9,458 nucleotides of DNA from Xanthobacteraceae bacterium (GTDB lineage Bacteria > Pseudomonadota > Alphaproteobacteria > Rhizobiales > Xanthobacteraceae): the NCBI GenBank assembly GCA_030036975.1, contig JASHSE010000478.1:1-9458 (forward strand), written 5' to 3'. The position numbers were made by a program, and so were the translations under genes. Below, in pieces: positions 1 through 6,239 of the stretch. Under the pieces are notes generated by a model that worked only from the letters and a program-made list of their open reading frames with translations, did no database searches and had not been told where the DNA came from. Position 1 is the first letter of the stretch; the number at the start of each line of letters is the position of its first letter.

Positions 1-2
1 CT

Positions 3-335
3 GACACACCCGGCGCGAAGCCACCCGCTGCCGAGCGACAAAAACTGCTTCCGACTTGGGGGCGCATTGGAGATTTTATTCTGAGTGTGCTGCGGCTTGA
101 AAGCGCTGTTGAATCTCTGAAGAAGGAAAATTTGGAGCTGGACCAGCGTATAATCAGCTTGCAGAGGCAGTTGGACGAGCAAACCGGGCAACTGAAGGTA
201 TTGTCCGACTTCGTTCACAAAGCTCTGGAAGAGAGTGTGCAAAGACGCGCCGAGGAAGCCGCAATCCGGGCTCTTGAACGTATGGCACCATTAGTTGGGA
301 TACAGCCGGATCAAGCTGAACACAAAGAACAATGA
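3..335 (+). CDS. C-terminal part of a small coiled-coil protein of unknown function (5' end outside the window)
   Basis: I do not recognise this family. The reading frame is open from base 3 to the TGA at 333-335, so the gene probably starts left of the window; a GTG at 87 is an internal alternative that would give 82 residues. The visible 110 residues begin with a Pro/Ala-rich stretch, followed by a long helix with heptad-like spacing of Leu/Ile/Val from about GDFILSVLRLESAVESL through ISLQRQLDEQTGQL, then a charged, Ala/Glu/Arg-rich tail ending DQAEHKEQ. No membrane segment, cysteine cluster or enzyme motif is seen. A role as a coiled-coil scaffold or partner protein would be inference. Codon use is more AT-rich (gta, tta, aat, ata codons) than in rbfA and pnp, which suggests a different history. 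In related genomes infB normally precedes rbfA, so this gene is out of place or lies just beyond a rearrangement. A purely chance open frame is unlikely given the regular amphipathic pattern, but the start is unknown. Confidence 0.6.
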   Translation, partial: DTPGAKPPAAERQKLLPTWGRIGDFILSVLRLESAVESLKKENLELDQRIISLQRQLDEQTGQLKVLSDFVHKALEESVQRRAEEAAIRALERMAPLVGIQPDQAEHKEQ

Positions 336-355
336 CGATGAAGCCCATTCGGGGC

Positions 356-380
356 GTCAGTTTGAGGTTTGTGAACTGAC
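356..380 (+). other. Stem-loop between the coiled-coil gene and rbfA
   Basis: A 7-bp perfect inverted repeat (GTCAGTT at 356-362, AACTGAC at 374-380) can be extended by two wobble pairs to a 9-bp stem with a 7-nt loop. It lies 20 bp after the stop of the upstream gene. No T-run follows, so it is not a standard intrinsic terminator; it may stabilise or process the 3' end. The rest of the 128-bp gap, up to rbfA, ends in an AT-rich stretch around 439-450 (TAGATAAAATAA) that could hold a -10 element, but no properly spaced -35 box is convincing. Confidence 0.35.
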
Positions 381-463
381 CCGCCACGAACCGCCTCTCC
401 GCGCCGCCGCCTTGTCGCGATAGCTGGGCTTTACGAACTAGATAAAATAAAAGCGTATCCGTC

Positions 464-877
464 ATGGCCCGTCATCAGCATCACGATCAGTCGGCAGGCG
501 GCTCGCAGCGCCAGTTGCGCGTCGGCGAACTGATCCGGCACGAGCTTGCCGACATGCTGTCGCGCGGCGGCATCCACGACCCGGTGATCGAGCGCCACAT
601 GATCACCGTGCCCGAGGTGCACATGAGCCCGGATATGCGGCTTGCAACCATCTACGTCATGCCGCTCGGCGGCCATGACGAGAAAGAGGTCATCGCCGCG
701 CTCGACCGCAACAAGCGCTATGTGCGCGGCGAGATCGCGCGCCGCGTTAACCTGAAATTTGCACCTGAGATTCGCTTTCGCATCGACGAGCGATTCGACG
801 AAGCGGAACGGATCGAGAAGCTTTTGCGAACGCCTGCGGTCCAACGCGATCTCGCCCATGAGAATGACGATGAATGA
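464..877 (+). CDS. rbfA: 30S ribosome-binding factor A (RbfA)
   Basis: RbfA binds free 30S subunits in the cytoplasm, near helix 1 of 16S rRNA, and supports late maturation of the 16S 5' end and cold adaptation. The 137-residue product matches the usual family length (about 120-140). It has the single KH-like fold: an N-terminal basic helix (SQRQLRVGELIRHELADML), the strand region ITVPEVHMSPDMRLATIYVMPL, and the typical end of the domain, RRVNLKFAPEIRFRIDERFDEAERIEKLL. A short acidic tail (AHENDDE) follows. The ATG at 464 is chosen because the family alignment begins soon after it; the preceding AT-rich bases show no strong Shine-Dalgarno. The 3' end overlaps the start of truB, so the two are probably co-translated. 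infB, the common upstream partner, is not seen directly upstream. Confidence 0.96.
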   Translation: MARHQHHDQSAGGSQRQLRVGELIRHELADMLSRGGIHDPVIERHMITVPEVHMSPDMRLATIYVMPLGGHDEKEVIAALDRNKRYVRGEIARRVNLKFAPEIRFRIDERFDEAERIEKLLRTPAVQRDLAHENDDE

Positions 878-1907
878 CGCTTCGCGCCTGTCCGGCATCG
901 CCGCGCCGCGCGACGCTGTGCCCGGCGGCGAAACGCCGCGCCCGCAAGCACAGAAGAAAAACAAAAAGCGCGACGTGCACGGCTGGATCGTGCTCGACAA
1001 GCCGATCGGCATGACGTCGACTTATGCGGTCGCGGTCATCAAGCGCCTGTTTGCGGCCAAGCGCGTCGGCCATGCCGGCACGCTCGATCCGCTGGCCTCG
1101 GGCTGCCTGCCGGTCGCGCTCGGCGAGGCCACCAAAACCGTCCCGTTCGTATTCGATGGCCGAAAGACCTATCGGTTTACCATCCGCTGGGGCGAGGAAC
1201 GCGACACCGACGACGCCGAAGGCCGGGTTACGGCGACAAGCGCCGTCCGCCCGGATGCGGCGGCGATTGGTGCCCTGCTGCCACGATTCATCGGCACCAT
1301 CGAGCAGGTGCCGCCGCGTTTCTCCGCCATCAAGATCGCCGGCGAGCGCGCCTACGATCTGGCGCGCGACGGCGAAGCCGTGGAACTCAAGCCGCGCATT
1401 GTGGAGATTTACCGTCTCGAACTTCTGGAAATACCCGATGCGGATCACGCGGCGCTGGCGGCCGAATGCGGCAAAGGCACCTATGTGCGGGCGCTTGCCC
1501 GCGATCTCGGCCGCGCGCTGGGCGCGCTCGGCCATGTCTCGGCGTTGCGCCGCGACCGGGTCGGACCGTTCGGCGAGGACGACATGATTTCGCTGGAACG
1601 GCTTGAGACTTTATGTCATAGAGCCGCCGCTGGCGAGCAAAACCTCGCCGACGTGCTCCTGCCGATCGAGACCGCGCTGGACGACATCCCGGCGCTGGCC
1701 GTGAGCCCGGCAGATGCGGCAAGGCTGCAGCGGGGCCAAGCCGTTTTGTTGCGCGGACGGGACGCTGCCATCTTCAGCGGCATGGTTGCTGTTGCTTCTG
1801 GCGGCGCAGTCGTTGCCATCGCCGAAGTCGACCGCGGCGAAATCGTCCCCAAGCGCGTATTCAATTTGACCGGCATCGTTGGTCGAGCCGGCGGAAAGGT
1901 TAGATAG
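870..1907 (+). CDS. truB: tRNA pseudouridine-55 synthase (TruB)
   Basis: TruB isomerises U55 in the T-loop of nearly all tRNAs to pseudouridine and also acts as a tRNA chaperone. The catalytic motif GHAGTLDPLASG is present, with the nucleophilic Asp at residue 73 counted from this start (codon 1086-1088). The family N-terminal block GWIVLDKPIGMTS (38-50) and the TruB_N region are intact, followed by KGTYVRALARDLG and a TruB C-terminal region ending near VPKRVFNLTG. The product of 345 residues is longer than E. coli TruB (314), mostly because of an N-terminal extension of about 35 residues with a Lys-rich piece (QKKNKKR). Three in-frame ATGs at 858, 864 and 870 all lie inside rbfA and just before its TGA (875-877). 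I chose 870 because GAGA at 860-863 is spaced best for it, but 864 is nearly as likely. The open frame extends further upstream to 759, where it only shadows rbfA. The overlap points to translational coupling with rbfA. Confidence 0.96.
   Translation: MNDASRLSGIAAPRDAVPGGETPRPQAQKKNKKRDVHGWIVLDKPIGMTSTYAVAVIKRLFAAKRVGHAGTLDPLASGCLPVALGEATKTVPFVFDGRKTYRFTIRWGEERDTDDAEGRVTATSAVRPDAAAIGALLPRFIGTIEQVPPRFSAIKIAGERAYDLARDGEAVELKPRIVEIYRLELLEIPDADHAALAAECGKGTYVRALARDLGRALGALGHVSALRRDRVGPFGEDDMISLERLETLCHRAAAGEQNLADVLLPIETALDDIPALAVSPADAARLQRGQAVLLRGRDAAIFSGMVAVASGGAVVAIAEVDRGEIVPKRVFNLTGIVGRAGGKVR
1893..1899 (+). promoter_or_regulatory. Ribosome-binding site of rpsO, inside the end of truB
   Basis: GGAAAGG lies in the last codons of truB, 10 nt before the rpsO ATG at 1910. 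It is the best Shine-Dalgarno match in this half of the window. It supports the chosen start and couples rpsO expression to the truB transcript. Confidence 0.7.
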
Positions 1908-1909
1908 CG

Positions 1910-2179
1910 ATGTCGATTACGGCCGCGAAGAAGGCGGAGCTTATCAAAACGTACGCTCAAAAATCCGGCGACACCGGTTCTCCCGAAGTCCAGGTCGCGC
2001 TCCTTTCGGAGCGGATCAACAACCTGACCGAACACTTCAAGACCCATATCAAGGACAACCACTCGCGGCGCGGGCTCCTTAAGCTCGTGTCGCAGCGCCG
2101 GCAAATTCTCGACTACCTGAACCGCACCAATGAGAGACGGTACAGGGAGTTGATCGAACGGCTGGGTATCCGCCGTTGA
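1910..2179 (+). CDS. rpsO: 30S ribosomal protein S15
   Basis: S15 is a primary 16S rRNA-binding protein that nucleates the central domain of the 30S platform and contributes to the B4 intersubunit bridge. The 89-residue product has exactly the usual bacterial length. It carries the S15 signature LTEHFKTHIKDNHSRRGLLKLVSQRRQILDYL (around 39-70), including the HxxDxHS-type rRNA-contact residues, and the early loop GDTGSPEVQVALLSERI. The gene starts 2 bp after truB with a good Shine-Dalgarno at 1893-1899, so it is read from the rbfA-truB transcript unless an internal promoter exists. In E. coli S15 represses its own mRNA through a leader pseudoknot. No room for a comparable long leader exists here because truB ends directly before it, so any autoregulation would have to use truB coding RNA. 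Confidence 0.98.
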   Translation: MSITAAKKAELIKTYAQKSGDTGSPEVQVALLSERINNLTEHFKTHIKDNHSRRGLLKLVSQRRQILDYLNRTNERRYRELIERLGIRR

Positions 2180-2182
2180 AGA

Positions 2183-2211
2183 GGGAGCGAGCGCGTCACG
2201 CGCCCGCTTTC
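2183..2211 (+). terminator. Likely rpsO transcription terminator or attenuating hairpin
   Basis: Starting 3 bp after the rpsO stop, AGCG-a-GCGCG (2186-2195) pairs with CGCGC-c-CGCT (2199-2208) around a TCA loop. This gives 9 Watson-Crick pairs with one A/C mismatch, plus outer G-T and G-C pairs reaching 2183-2211. A short TTT (2208-2210) follows the stem. The T-run is short for a strong intrinsic terminator, so partial termination with read-through into pnp is plausible, as at the t1 site between rpsO and pnp in E. coli. Confidence 0.5.
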
Positions 2212-2215
2212 CGCC

Positions 2216-2235
2216 CGGCGGCAAAAATGCCGCCG
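2216..2235 (+). other. Perfect 8-bp hairpin in the rpsO-pnp spacer
   Basis: CGGCGGCA (2216-2223) and TGCCGCCG (2228-2235) form a perfect 8-bp stem closed by a four-A loop, followed by ATTTG. It is GC-rich and would be very stable in RNA. The downstream T-run is only three bases. It may act with the hairpin just before it as a double terminator, or as a 3'-end stabiliser for the rpsO transcript. Confidence 0.55.
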
Positions 2236-2242
2236 ATTTGTG

Positions 2243-2262
2243 GAACGGGCCATAGCCCGTTC
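2243..2262 (+). other. Second perfect 8-bp hairpin in the rpsO-pnp spacer
   Basis: GAACGGGC (2243-2250) pairs perfectly with GCCCGTTC (2255-2262) around a CATA loop. It sits only 7 bp after the previous hairpin and is followed by ATAACTTAAGG. A weak sigma70-like arrangement (TTGTGG at 2238-2243, then CATAAC around 2262-2267) overlaps it, so a separate pnp promoter could lie here, but the -10 match is poor. In RNA the tandem stems are candidates for RNase III or RNase E processing. Confidence 0.5.
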
Positions 2263-2303
2263 ATAACTTAAGGGAAGATTCGAGGGCCATGGCAGGATCG
2301 CCG

Positions 2304-2338
2304 GACGCTGAGCGGCTTTGCAGCTTGCGCGCTGCGTC
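2304..2338 (+). other. Bulged stem in the pnp leader
   Basis: GACGC (2304-2308), a two-base TG bulge and AGCG (2311-2314) can pair with CGCTGCGTC (2330-2338), giving 9 pairs around a 15-nt loop. A competing small stem (GCAGC 2320-2324 with GCTGC 2331-2335) uses the same bases. The fold is weaker evidence than the perfect hairpins around it. Confidence 0.3.
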
Positions 2339-2358
2339 GACAGTGTCTCGCCGTCTTG

Positions 2359-2396
2359 CTTATGGCTTTCGCACTTCCCGCGAAAACCATGAGAGA
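2359..2396 (+). promoter_or_regulatory. pnp translation-control stem-loop that runs into the Shine-Dalgarno
   Basis: The pnp Shine-Dalgarno GAGAGA is at 2391-2396, 8 nt before the ATG at 2405. Directly upstream, 2362-2372 pairs with 2380-2390 (ten Watson-Crick pairs, one C/A mismatch) around the loop ACTTCCC. The stem continues through T2361-G2391 (wobble), T2360-A2392 and C2359-G2393, so part of the Shine-Dalgarno is base-paired. The loop segment CTTCCC (2374-2379) is also an exact complement of GGGAAG at 2272-2277, allowing a long-range pairing. In enterobacteria PNPase represses its own mRNA through an RNase III-cleaved leader stem; a similar control here is inference from position and structure, not from sequence identity. 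Confidence 0.5.
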
Positions 2397-2404
2397 CAAA
2401 CGCA

Positions 2405-4570
2405 ATGTTCGATATCCATCGTGTGCAACTTGACTGGGGCGGCCGCAAGCTCACGCTAGAAGCCGGCAGATTGGCGCGCCAGGCCGACGGCGCGGTATTC
2501 GCGTCCTACGGCGACACCACCGTGCTCGCCACCGTGGTCGCCGCCAAGGAGCCCAAGGAAGGCATCGACTTCCTGCCGCTCACCTGCAACTACCAGGAAA
2601 AATACTATGCCGCGGGCCGCATCCCGGGCGGTTATTTCAAGCGCGAAGCGCGGCCGACCGAAAAAGAGACGCTGGTCTCCCGCCTGATCGACCGGCCGGT
2701 CCGTCCGCTATTCGCCGACGGCTGGCGCTGCGACACCCAGGTCATCGTCACGGTGCTGTCGCACGACCTCGAGAACGATCCCGACATTCTGGCGATGGTC
2801 GCCGCCTCGGCGGCGCTGACGCTTTCCGGAACGCCGTTCATGGGACCGATCGGCGCCGCGCGCGTCGGCTTCATCAACAACGAATACGTGCTCAATCCGC
2901 AGATCGACGAGATGACCGAGAGCGCGCTCGATCTCGTCGTCGCCGGCACCAAGGACGCGGTGCTGATGGTCGAATCGGAGGCCAAGGAGCTATCCGAAGA
3001 GATCATGCTCGGCGCGGTGATGTTCGGCCATCGCCACTTCCAGCCGGTCATCGACGCCATCATCCGGCTCGCCGAAAAAGCCGCCAAGGAACCGCGCGAA
3101 CTCACGCTGCCCGACAACGAAGCGCTCGAGACGGAGATGCGCGGCCTGATCGAGCAGGACCTGCGTACCGCCTATGCGATCGCCGACAAGCAGGATCGAC
3201 ACAAGGCGGTCGACGCCGCCAAAGAGCGCGTCATGGCGCATTTCTGCCCTGCGGACGCGGAGAACCCCAAATATCCGAAGCTACAAGTCGCCGGCGTGTT
3301 CAAAGACCTCGAGGCCAAGATCGTGCGCTGGAATATTCTGGACAGCGGCCACCGCATCGACGGCCGCGACGTGAAAAGCGTGCGGCCGATCCTCTGCGAG
3401 GTCGGCGTGCTGCCGCGCACCCACGGCTCGGCGCTGTTCACGCGCGGCGAAACCCAGGCGCTGGTCGTGGCGACGCTCGGCACCGGCGAAGACGAGCAAT
3501 TCGTCGACGCGCTGCAGGGCACGTACAAGGAAACGTTCCTGCTGCACTATAATTTCCCGCCCTATTCGGTCGGCGAGACCGGCCGCCTCGGCGCACCCGG
3601 GCGCCGCGAAATCGGCCACGGCAAGCTCGCCTGGCGCGCCATCCATCCGGTGCTGCCGCCTCACCACGAATTTCCCTACACGATCCGCGTGGTCTCGGAG
3701 ATCACCGAATCGAACGGCTCGTCCTCGATGGCGACCGTGTGCGGCACGTCGCTGTCGCTGATGGACGCTGGCGTGCCGCTCAAGCGGCCGACCGCCGGCA
3801 TCGCCATGGGATTGATCAAGGAGGACGAGCGCTTCGCGGTGCTGTCCGACATCCTGGGCGACGAGGACCATCTCGGCGACATGGACTTCAAGGTCGCCGG
3901 CACCGAGCGCGGCGTCACCTCGCTGCAGATGGACATCAAGATCGCCGGCATCACCGAAGAGATCATGCGCATCGCACTCGGCCAGGCCAAGGACGGCCGC
4001 CTGCACATCCTCGGCGAAATGGGCAAGGCGATCACGCAGGCCCGCGCCGAGCTCGGCGAGCACGCCCCGCGCATCGAGGTGTTCTCGATCCCGGTCGACA
4101 AGATCCGCGAGGTGATCGGCTCCGGCGGCAAGGTGATCCGCGAGATCGTGGAAAAGACCGGCGCCAAGATCGATATTTCGGACGACGGCACGGTGAAGGT
4201 CGCCTCCGCCAAGGGCGACGCCATCAAGGCGGCGATCAACTGGATCAAGTCGATCGCGTCGGAGCCCGAAGTCGGCCACATCTACGAGGGCACCGTCGTC
4301 AAGGTGATGGACTTCGGCGCCTTCGTGAACTTCTTCGGCGCCAAGGACGGCCTCGTCCACATCAGCCAGCTAGCGCCGCGGCGCGTGCAGAAGACCAGCG
4401 ACGTCGTCAAGGAAGGCGACAAGGTCAAGGTCAAGCTCCTTGGCTTCGACGAGCGGGGCAAGGTGCGGCTCTCGATGAAGGTCGTCGATCAGCAGACCGG
4501 CGAGGACCTCGAAGCCAAGCAGAAGGCCGAGGGCGAGCAGCCGCGCGAAGCCGCCGGCGCGGCGGAGTAA
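2405..4570 (+). CDS. pnp: Polyribonucleotide nucleotidyltransferase (PNPase)
   Basis: PNPase degrades RNA 3' to 5' by phosphorolysis, releasing nucleoside diphosphates, and can run in reverse to add tails. It is a trimer and often part of the RNA degradosome. The 721-residue product is full length (E. coli 711). Domains in order are: first RNase PH domain (about 10-140, with GGYFKREARPTEKETLVSRLIDRP), the helical linker domain (about 145-235), the second RNase PH domain (about 325-545), a KH domain with the GSGG loop at 572-575, and an S1 domain starting near 624 (GHIYEGTVVKVMDFGAF). The catalytic segment GDEDHLGDMDFKVAGT is intact; D488, D494 and K496 here correspond to the metal-binding D486, D492 and K494 of E. 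coli. The ATG at 2405 is supported by GAGAGA 8 nt upstream. The gene follows rpsO as in most proteobacteria, but across a structured 225-bp spacer. The tail after S1 is short and rich in Glu, Gln and Ala. Confidence 0.98.
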   Translation: MFDIHRVQLDWGGRKLTLEAGRLARQADGAVFASYGDTTVLATVVAAKEPKEGIDFLPLTCNYQEKYYAAGRIPGGYFKREARPTEKETLVSRLIDRPVRPLFADGWRCDTQVIVTVLSHDLENDPDILAMVAASAALTLSGTPFMGPIGAARVGFINNEYVLNPQIDEMTESALDLVVAGTKDAVLMVESEAKELSEEIMLGAVMFGHRHFQPVIDAIIRLAEKAAKEPRELTLPDNEALETEMRGLIEQDLRTAYAIADKQDRHKAVDAAKERVMAHFCPADAENPKYPKLQVAGVFKDLEAKIVRWNILDSGHRIDGRDVKSVRPILCEVGVLPRTHGSALFTRGETQALVVATLGTGEDEQFVDALQGTYKETFLLHYNFPPYSVGETGRLGAPGRREIGHGKLAWRAIHPVLPPHHEFPYTIRVVSEITESNGSSSMATVCGTSLSLMDAGVPLKRPTAGIAMGLIKEDERFAVLSDILGDEDHLGDMDFKVAGTERGVTSLQMDIKIAGITEEIMRIALGQAKDGRLHILGEMGKAITQARAELGEHAPRIEVFSIPVDKIREVIGSGGKVIREIVEKTGAKIDISDDGTVKVASAKGDAIKAAINWIKSIASEPEVGHIYEGTVVKVMDFGAFVNFFGAKDGLVHISQLAPRRVQKTSDVVKEGDKVKVKLLGFDERGKVRLSMKVVDQQTGEDLEAKQKAEGEQPREAAGAAE

Positions 4571-4575
4571 TTTCT

Positions 4576-4675
4576 GTCATTCCGGGGCGCCGCGAAGCGG
4601 CGAGCCCGGAATCCATAGCCCCGACGCAGGGGTTATGGATTCCGGGTTCCTCGCTTCGCTCGGCCCCGGAATGAC
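4576..4675. repeat. 100-bp composite palindrome (REP-like), probable bidirectional terminator
   Basis: The outer arms GTCATTCCGGGGC (4576-4588) and GCCCCGGAATGAC (4663-4675) are perfect 13-bp inverted repeats. The inner arms CCCGGAATCCATA (4605-4617) and TATGGATTCCGGG (4634-4646) are perfect too, and continue as a G/T wobble and CCCC/GGGG (4619-4622, 4629-4632) around the loop GACGCA. Between outer and inner arms lie GCGAAGCGGCGAG-like and CTCGCTTCGCTCG-like sequences that pair partly with each other and also fold back on themselves. The element fills nearly all of the space between the convergent pnp and emrB genes, beginning 5 bp after one stop codon and ending 3 bp before the other. From memory, intergenic elements of the type CATTCCGGGG...GAAGC...CCCGGAAT are abundant in Bradyrhizobium-like genomes. 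Its symmetry fits a terminator for both strands, although no T-run is present. Confidence 0.85.
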
Positions 4676-4678
4676 GGC

Positions 4679-6217
4679 TTATTCGGCAACGTGAACGGGC
4701 CGAGTAGCGCCGCCACTTTTCGGCTTGCGGAATACGATGAGCAGCGGCAGCACCGCCAGCGTCGCGATCATCAGGAGCTTGTAGTCGTCGATGTAGGCGA
4801 TGATCTGGGCCTGCCGGGTGATCACGGCATCGAGTGCGGCGCGGCCGGCGGCGGTGAACGGGCTCCAGAAATGCGCGACGTTGGGATTATCCAGCGCGCG
4901 GTTGACTGCCGTGACGTGCTGCCCGATGTCGGCATGATTGATCTGGATGTTGCGGATCAAGAGCGCGTTGACGACCGAAATGCCGATGCTGGAGCCGATG
5001 TTGCGGAACAGGCTGTAGAGCCCGGCGCCTTCGGTGCGCTCGGCCAGCGGCAGGGTCGATAAGGTCGCCGCGCTCAGCGGCACGAACAAAAAGCCGAGCC
5101 CAAAACCCTGCACCATGGTGACCATGATGATCGACTGCGCCGATACGTCGGGGGTCCAGCCGGACATCGCATAGAACGGCCACGCCGTCAGGGAAAGCCC
5201 GATCGCGAGCAGGATGCGCGTGTCGGTGCGGCCGACCAGTCGCCCGACCACCAGCATCGATATCATCGTGCCGATCCCGCGCGGTCCCATGATGAGGCCG
5301 GAGGACACCACCGGATAATCCATCAACCCCTGCAGATACGGCGGCTGCAGCGCCATCGAGGCGTAATAGGTCAGGCCGATGATCACGATGAACAGCAGGC
5401 CGGCCGAAAAATTGCGGTCGCGGAACAGCGACGGCCGCACGAACGGCTTCTCGGCCGTGAACGTGTGCACGATGAACAGATAGAAGGCGGACGCGGCGAC
5501 GATCGCCTCGATGATGATTTCGCCGGAACTGAACCAGTCCTTCTGTTCGCCGCGGTCGAGCATGATCTGCAGAGCGCCGAGCGCGATGCTCAGCGTGCCG
5601 AAGCCGAACCAATCAAGTTTGTCGACCGGATTGCGCGGCGATTCCGGCAAGAAGAATAAAATGCCGAGAAAGTCGATAATGCCGATCGGCAGATTGATGT
5701 AGAAGACATAGCGCCAGCTGTAATTCTCGGTCAGCCAACCGCCGAGCACCGGACCCAGCACCGGACCGATCATGACGCCGACCCCGAACAGCGCCATGGC
5801 AAAGCCCTGGCGCTCGCGCGGATAGGCGCCGAACAGCACCGATTGCGACAACGGCACCAAGGCGGCGCCGAATGCGCCCTGCATGACGCGAAACAGCACG
5901 ATCTGGTCGAGCGACTGCGCCATGCCGCACAGCATCGAGGCCAATGTGAAGCCACCGATGGACACCAGGAACAGGCGCTTGATGCCGAATTTTCCGGCCA
6001 AAAAGCCGGTCGGCGGCGTCATGATCGCGGCGGCGACGATGTAGGACGTCAGCACCCAGGCGATCTGCTCCTGGCTCGCCGACATCGTGCCCTGCATGTA
6101 AGGCAGCGCCACGTTGGCGATCGTGGTGTCGAGCGCCTGCATCAGAGTGGCGAGGATCACGCACAGCGTGATCGCGGTGCGATGACCGCCGATTTCTGCA
6201 GATGTTTCGCCAGCCAT
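4679..6217 (-). CDS. emrB: EmrB/QacA-type MFS drug exporter (DHA2 family, 14 TM)
   Basis: This is an inner-membrane proton-driven antiporter of the DHA2 family, which pumps hydrophobic drugs, uncouplers or similar compounds. The 512-residue length and the number of hydrophobic segments fit 14 membrane helices. Visible motifs are LDTTIANVALP in TM1 (29-39), the loop 2-3 motif A variant GFLAGKFGIKR (71-81), and motif C of antiporters, GPVLGPVLGGWL (151-162), followed by SWRYVFYINLPIG. The C-terminus is short, basic, then ends VHVAE. The ATG at 6215-6217 lies 22 bp downstream of the emrA stop with only a weak GAAG upstream, so translation is probably coupled to emrA. Together with emrA it would form a pump that needs a TolC-type outer-membrane channel, which is not in the window. 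The substrate cannot be told from the sequence. It ends 3 bp from the palindrome shared with pnp. Confidence 0.93.
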   Translation of the reverse strand: MAGETSAEIGGHRTAITLCVILATLMQALDTTIANVALPYMQGTMSASQEQIAWVLTSYIVAAAIMTPPTGFLAGKFGIKRLFLVSIGGFTLASMLCGMAQSLDQIVLFRVMQGAFGAALVPLSQSVLFGAYPRERQGFAMALFGVGVMIGPVLGPVLGGWLTENYSWRYVFYINLPIGIIDFLGILFFLPESPRNPVDKLDWFGFGTLSIALGALQIMLDRGEQKDWFSSGEIIIEAIVAASAFYLFIVHTFTAEKPFVRPSLFRDRNFSAGLLFIVIIGLTYYASMALQPPYLQGLMDYPVVSSGLIMGPRGIGTMISMLVVGRLVGRTDTRILLAIGLSLTAWPFYAMSGWTPDVSAQSIIMVTMVQGFGLGFLFVPLSAATLSTLPLAERTEGAGLYSLFRNIGSSIGISVVNALLIRNIQINHADIGQHVTAVNRALDNPNVAHFWSPFTAAGRAALDAVITRQAQIIAYIDDYKLLMIATLAVLPLLIVFRKPKSGGATRPVHVAE

Positions 6218-6239
6218 TGCGCTTCGTCAAAGGTGCCGA

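Noticed and set aside
759..869. Far-upstream start for truB within rbfA
   Set aside because: The added residues are read out of frame from rbfA and do not belong to the TruB family; starts at 858-870 suffice.
2289..2459. 56-codon frame from an ATG in the pnp leader, overlapping the start of pnp
   Set aside because: It could be a leader peptide, but the GAGGG before it is only 2 nt from the ATG, the peptide is not recognisable, and it overlaps pnp in another frame. Conservation would be needed to keep it.
3281..4360. Long open frame on the minus strand opposite pnp (about 359 codons)
   Set aside because: It lies wholly inside pnp, is rich in Asp, His, Ala and Arg as expected from reading the opposite strand of a high-GC gene, and matches no recognisable protein.
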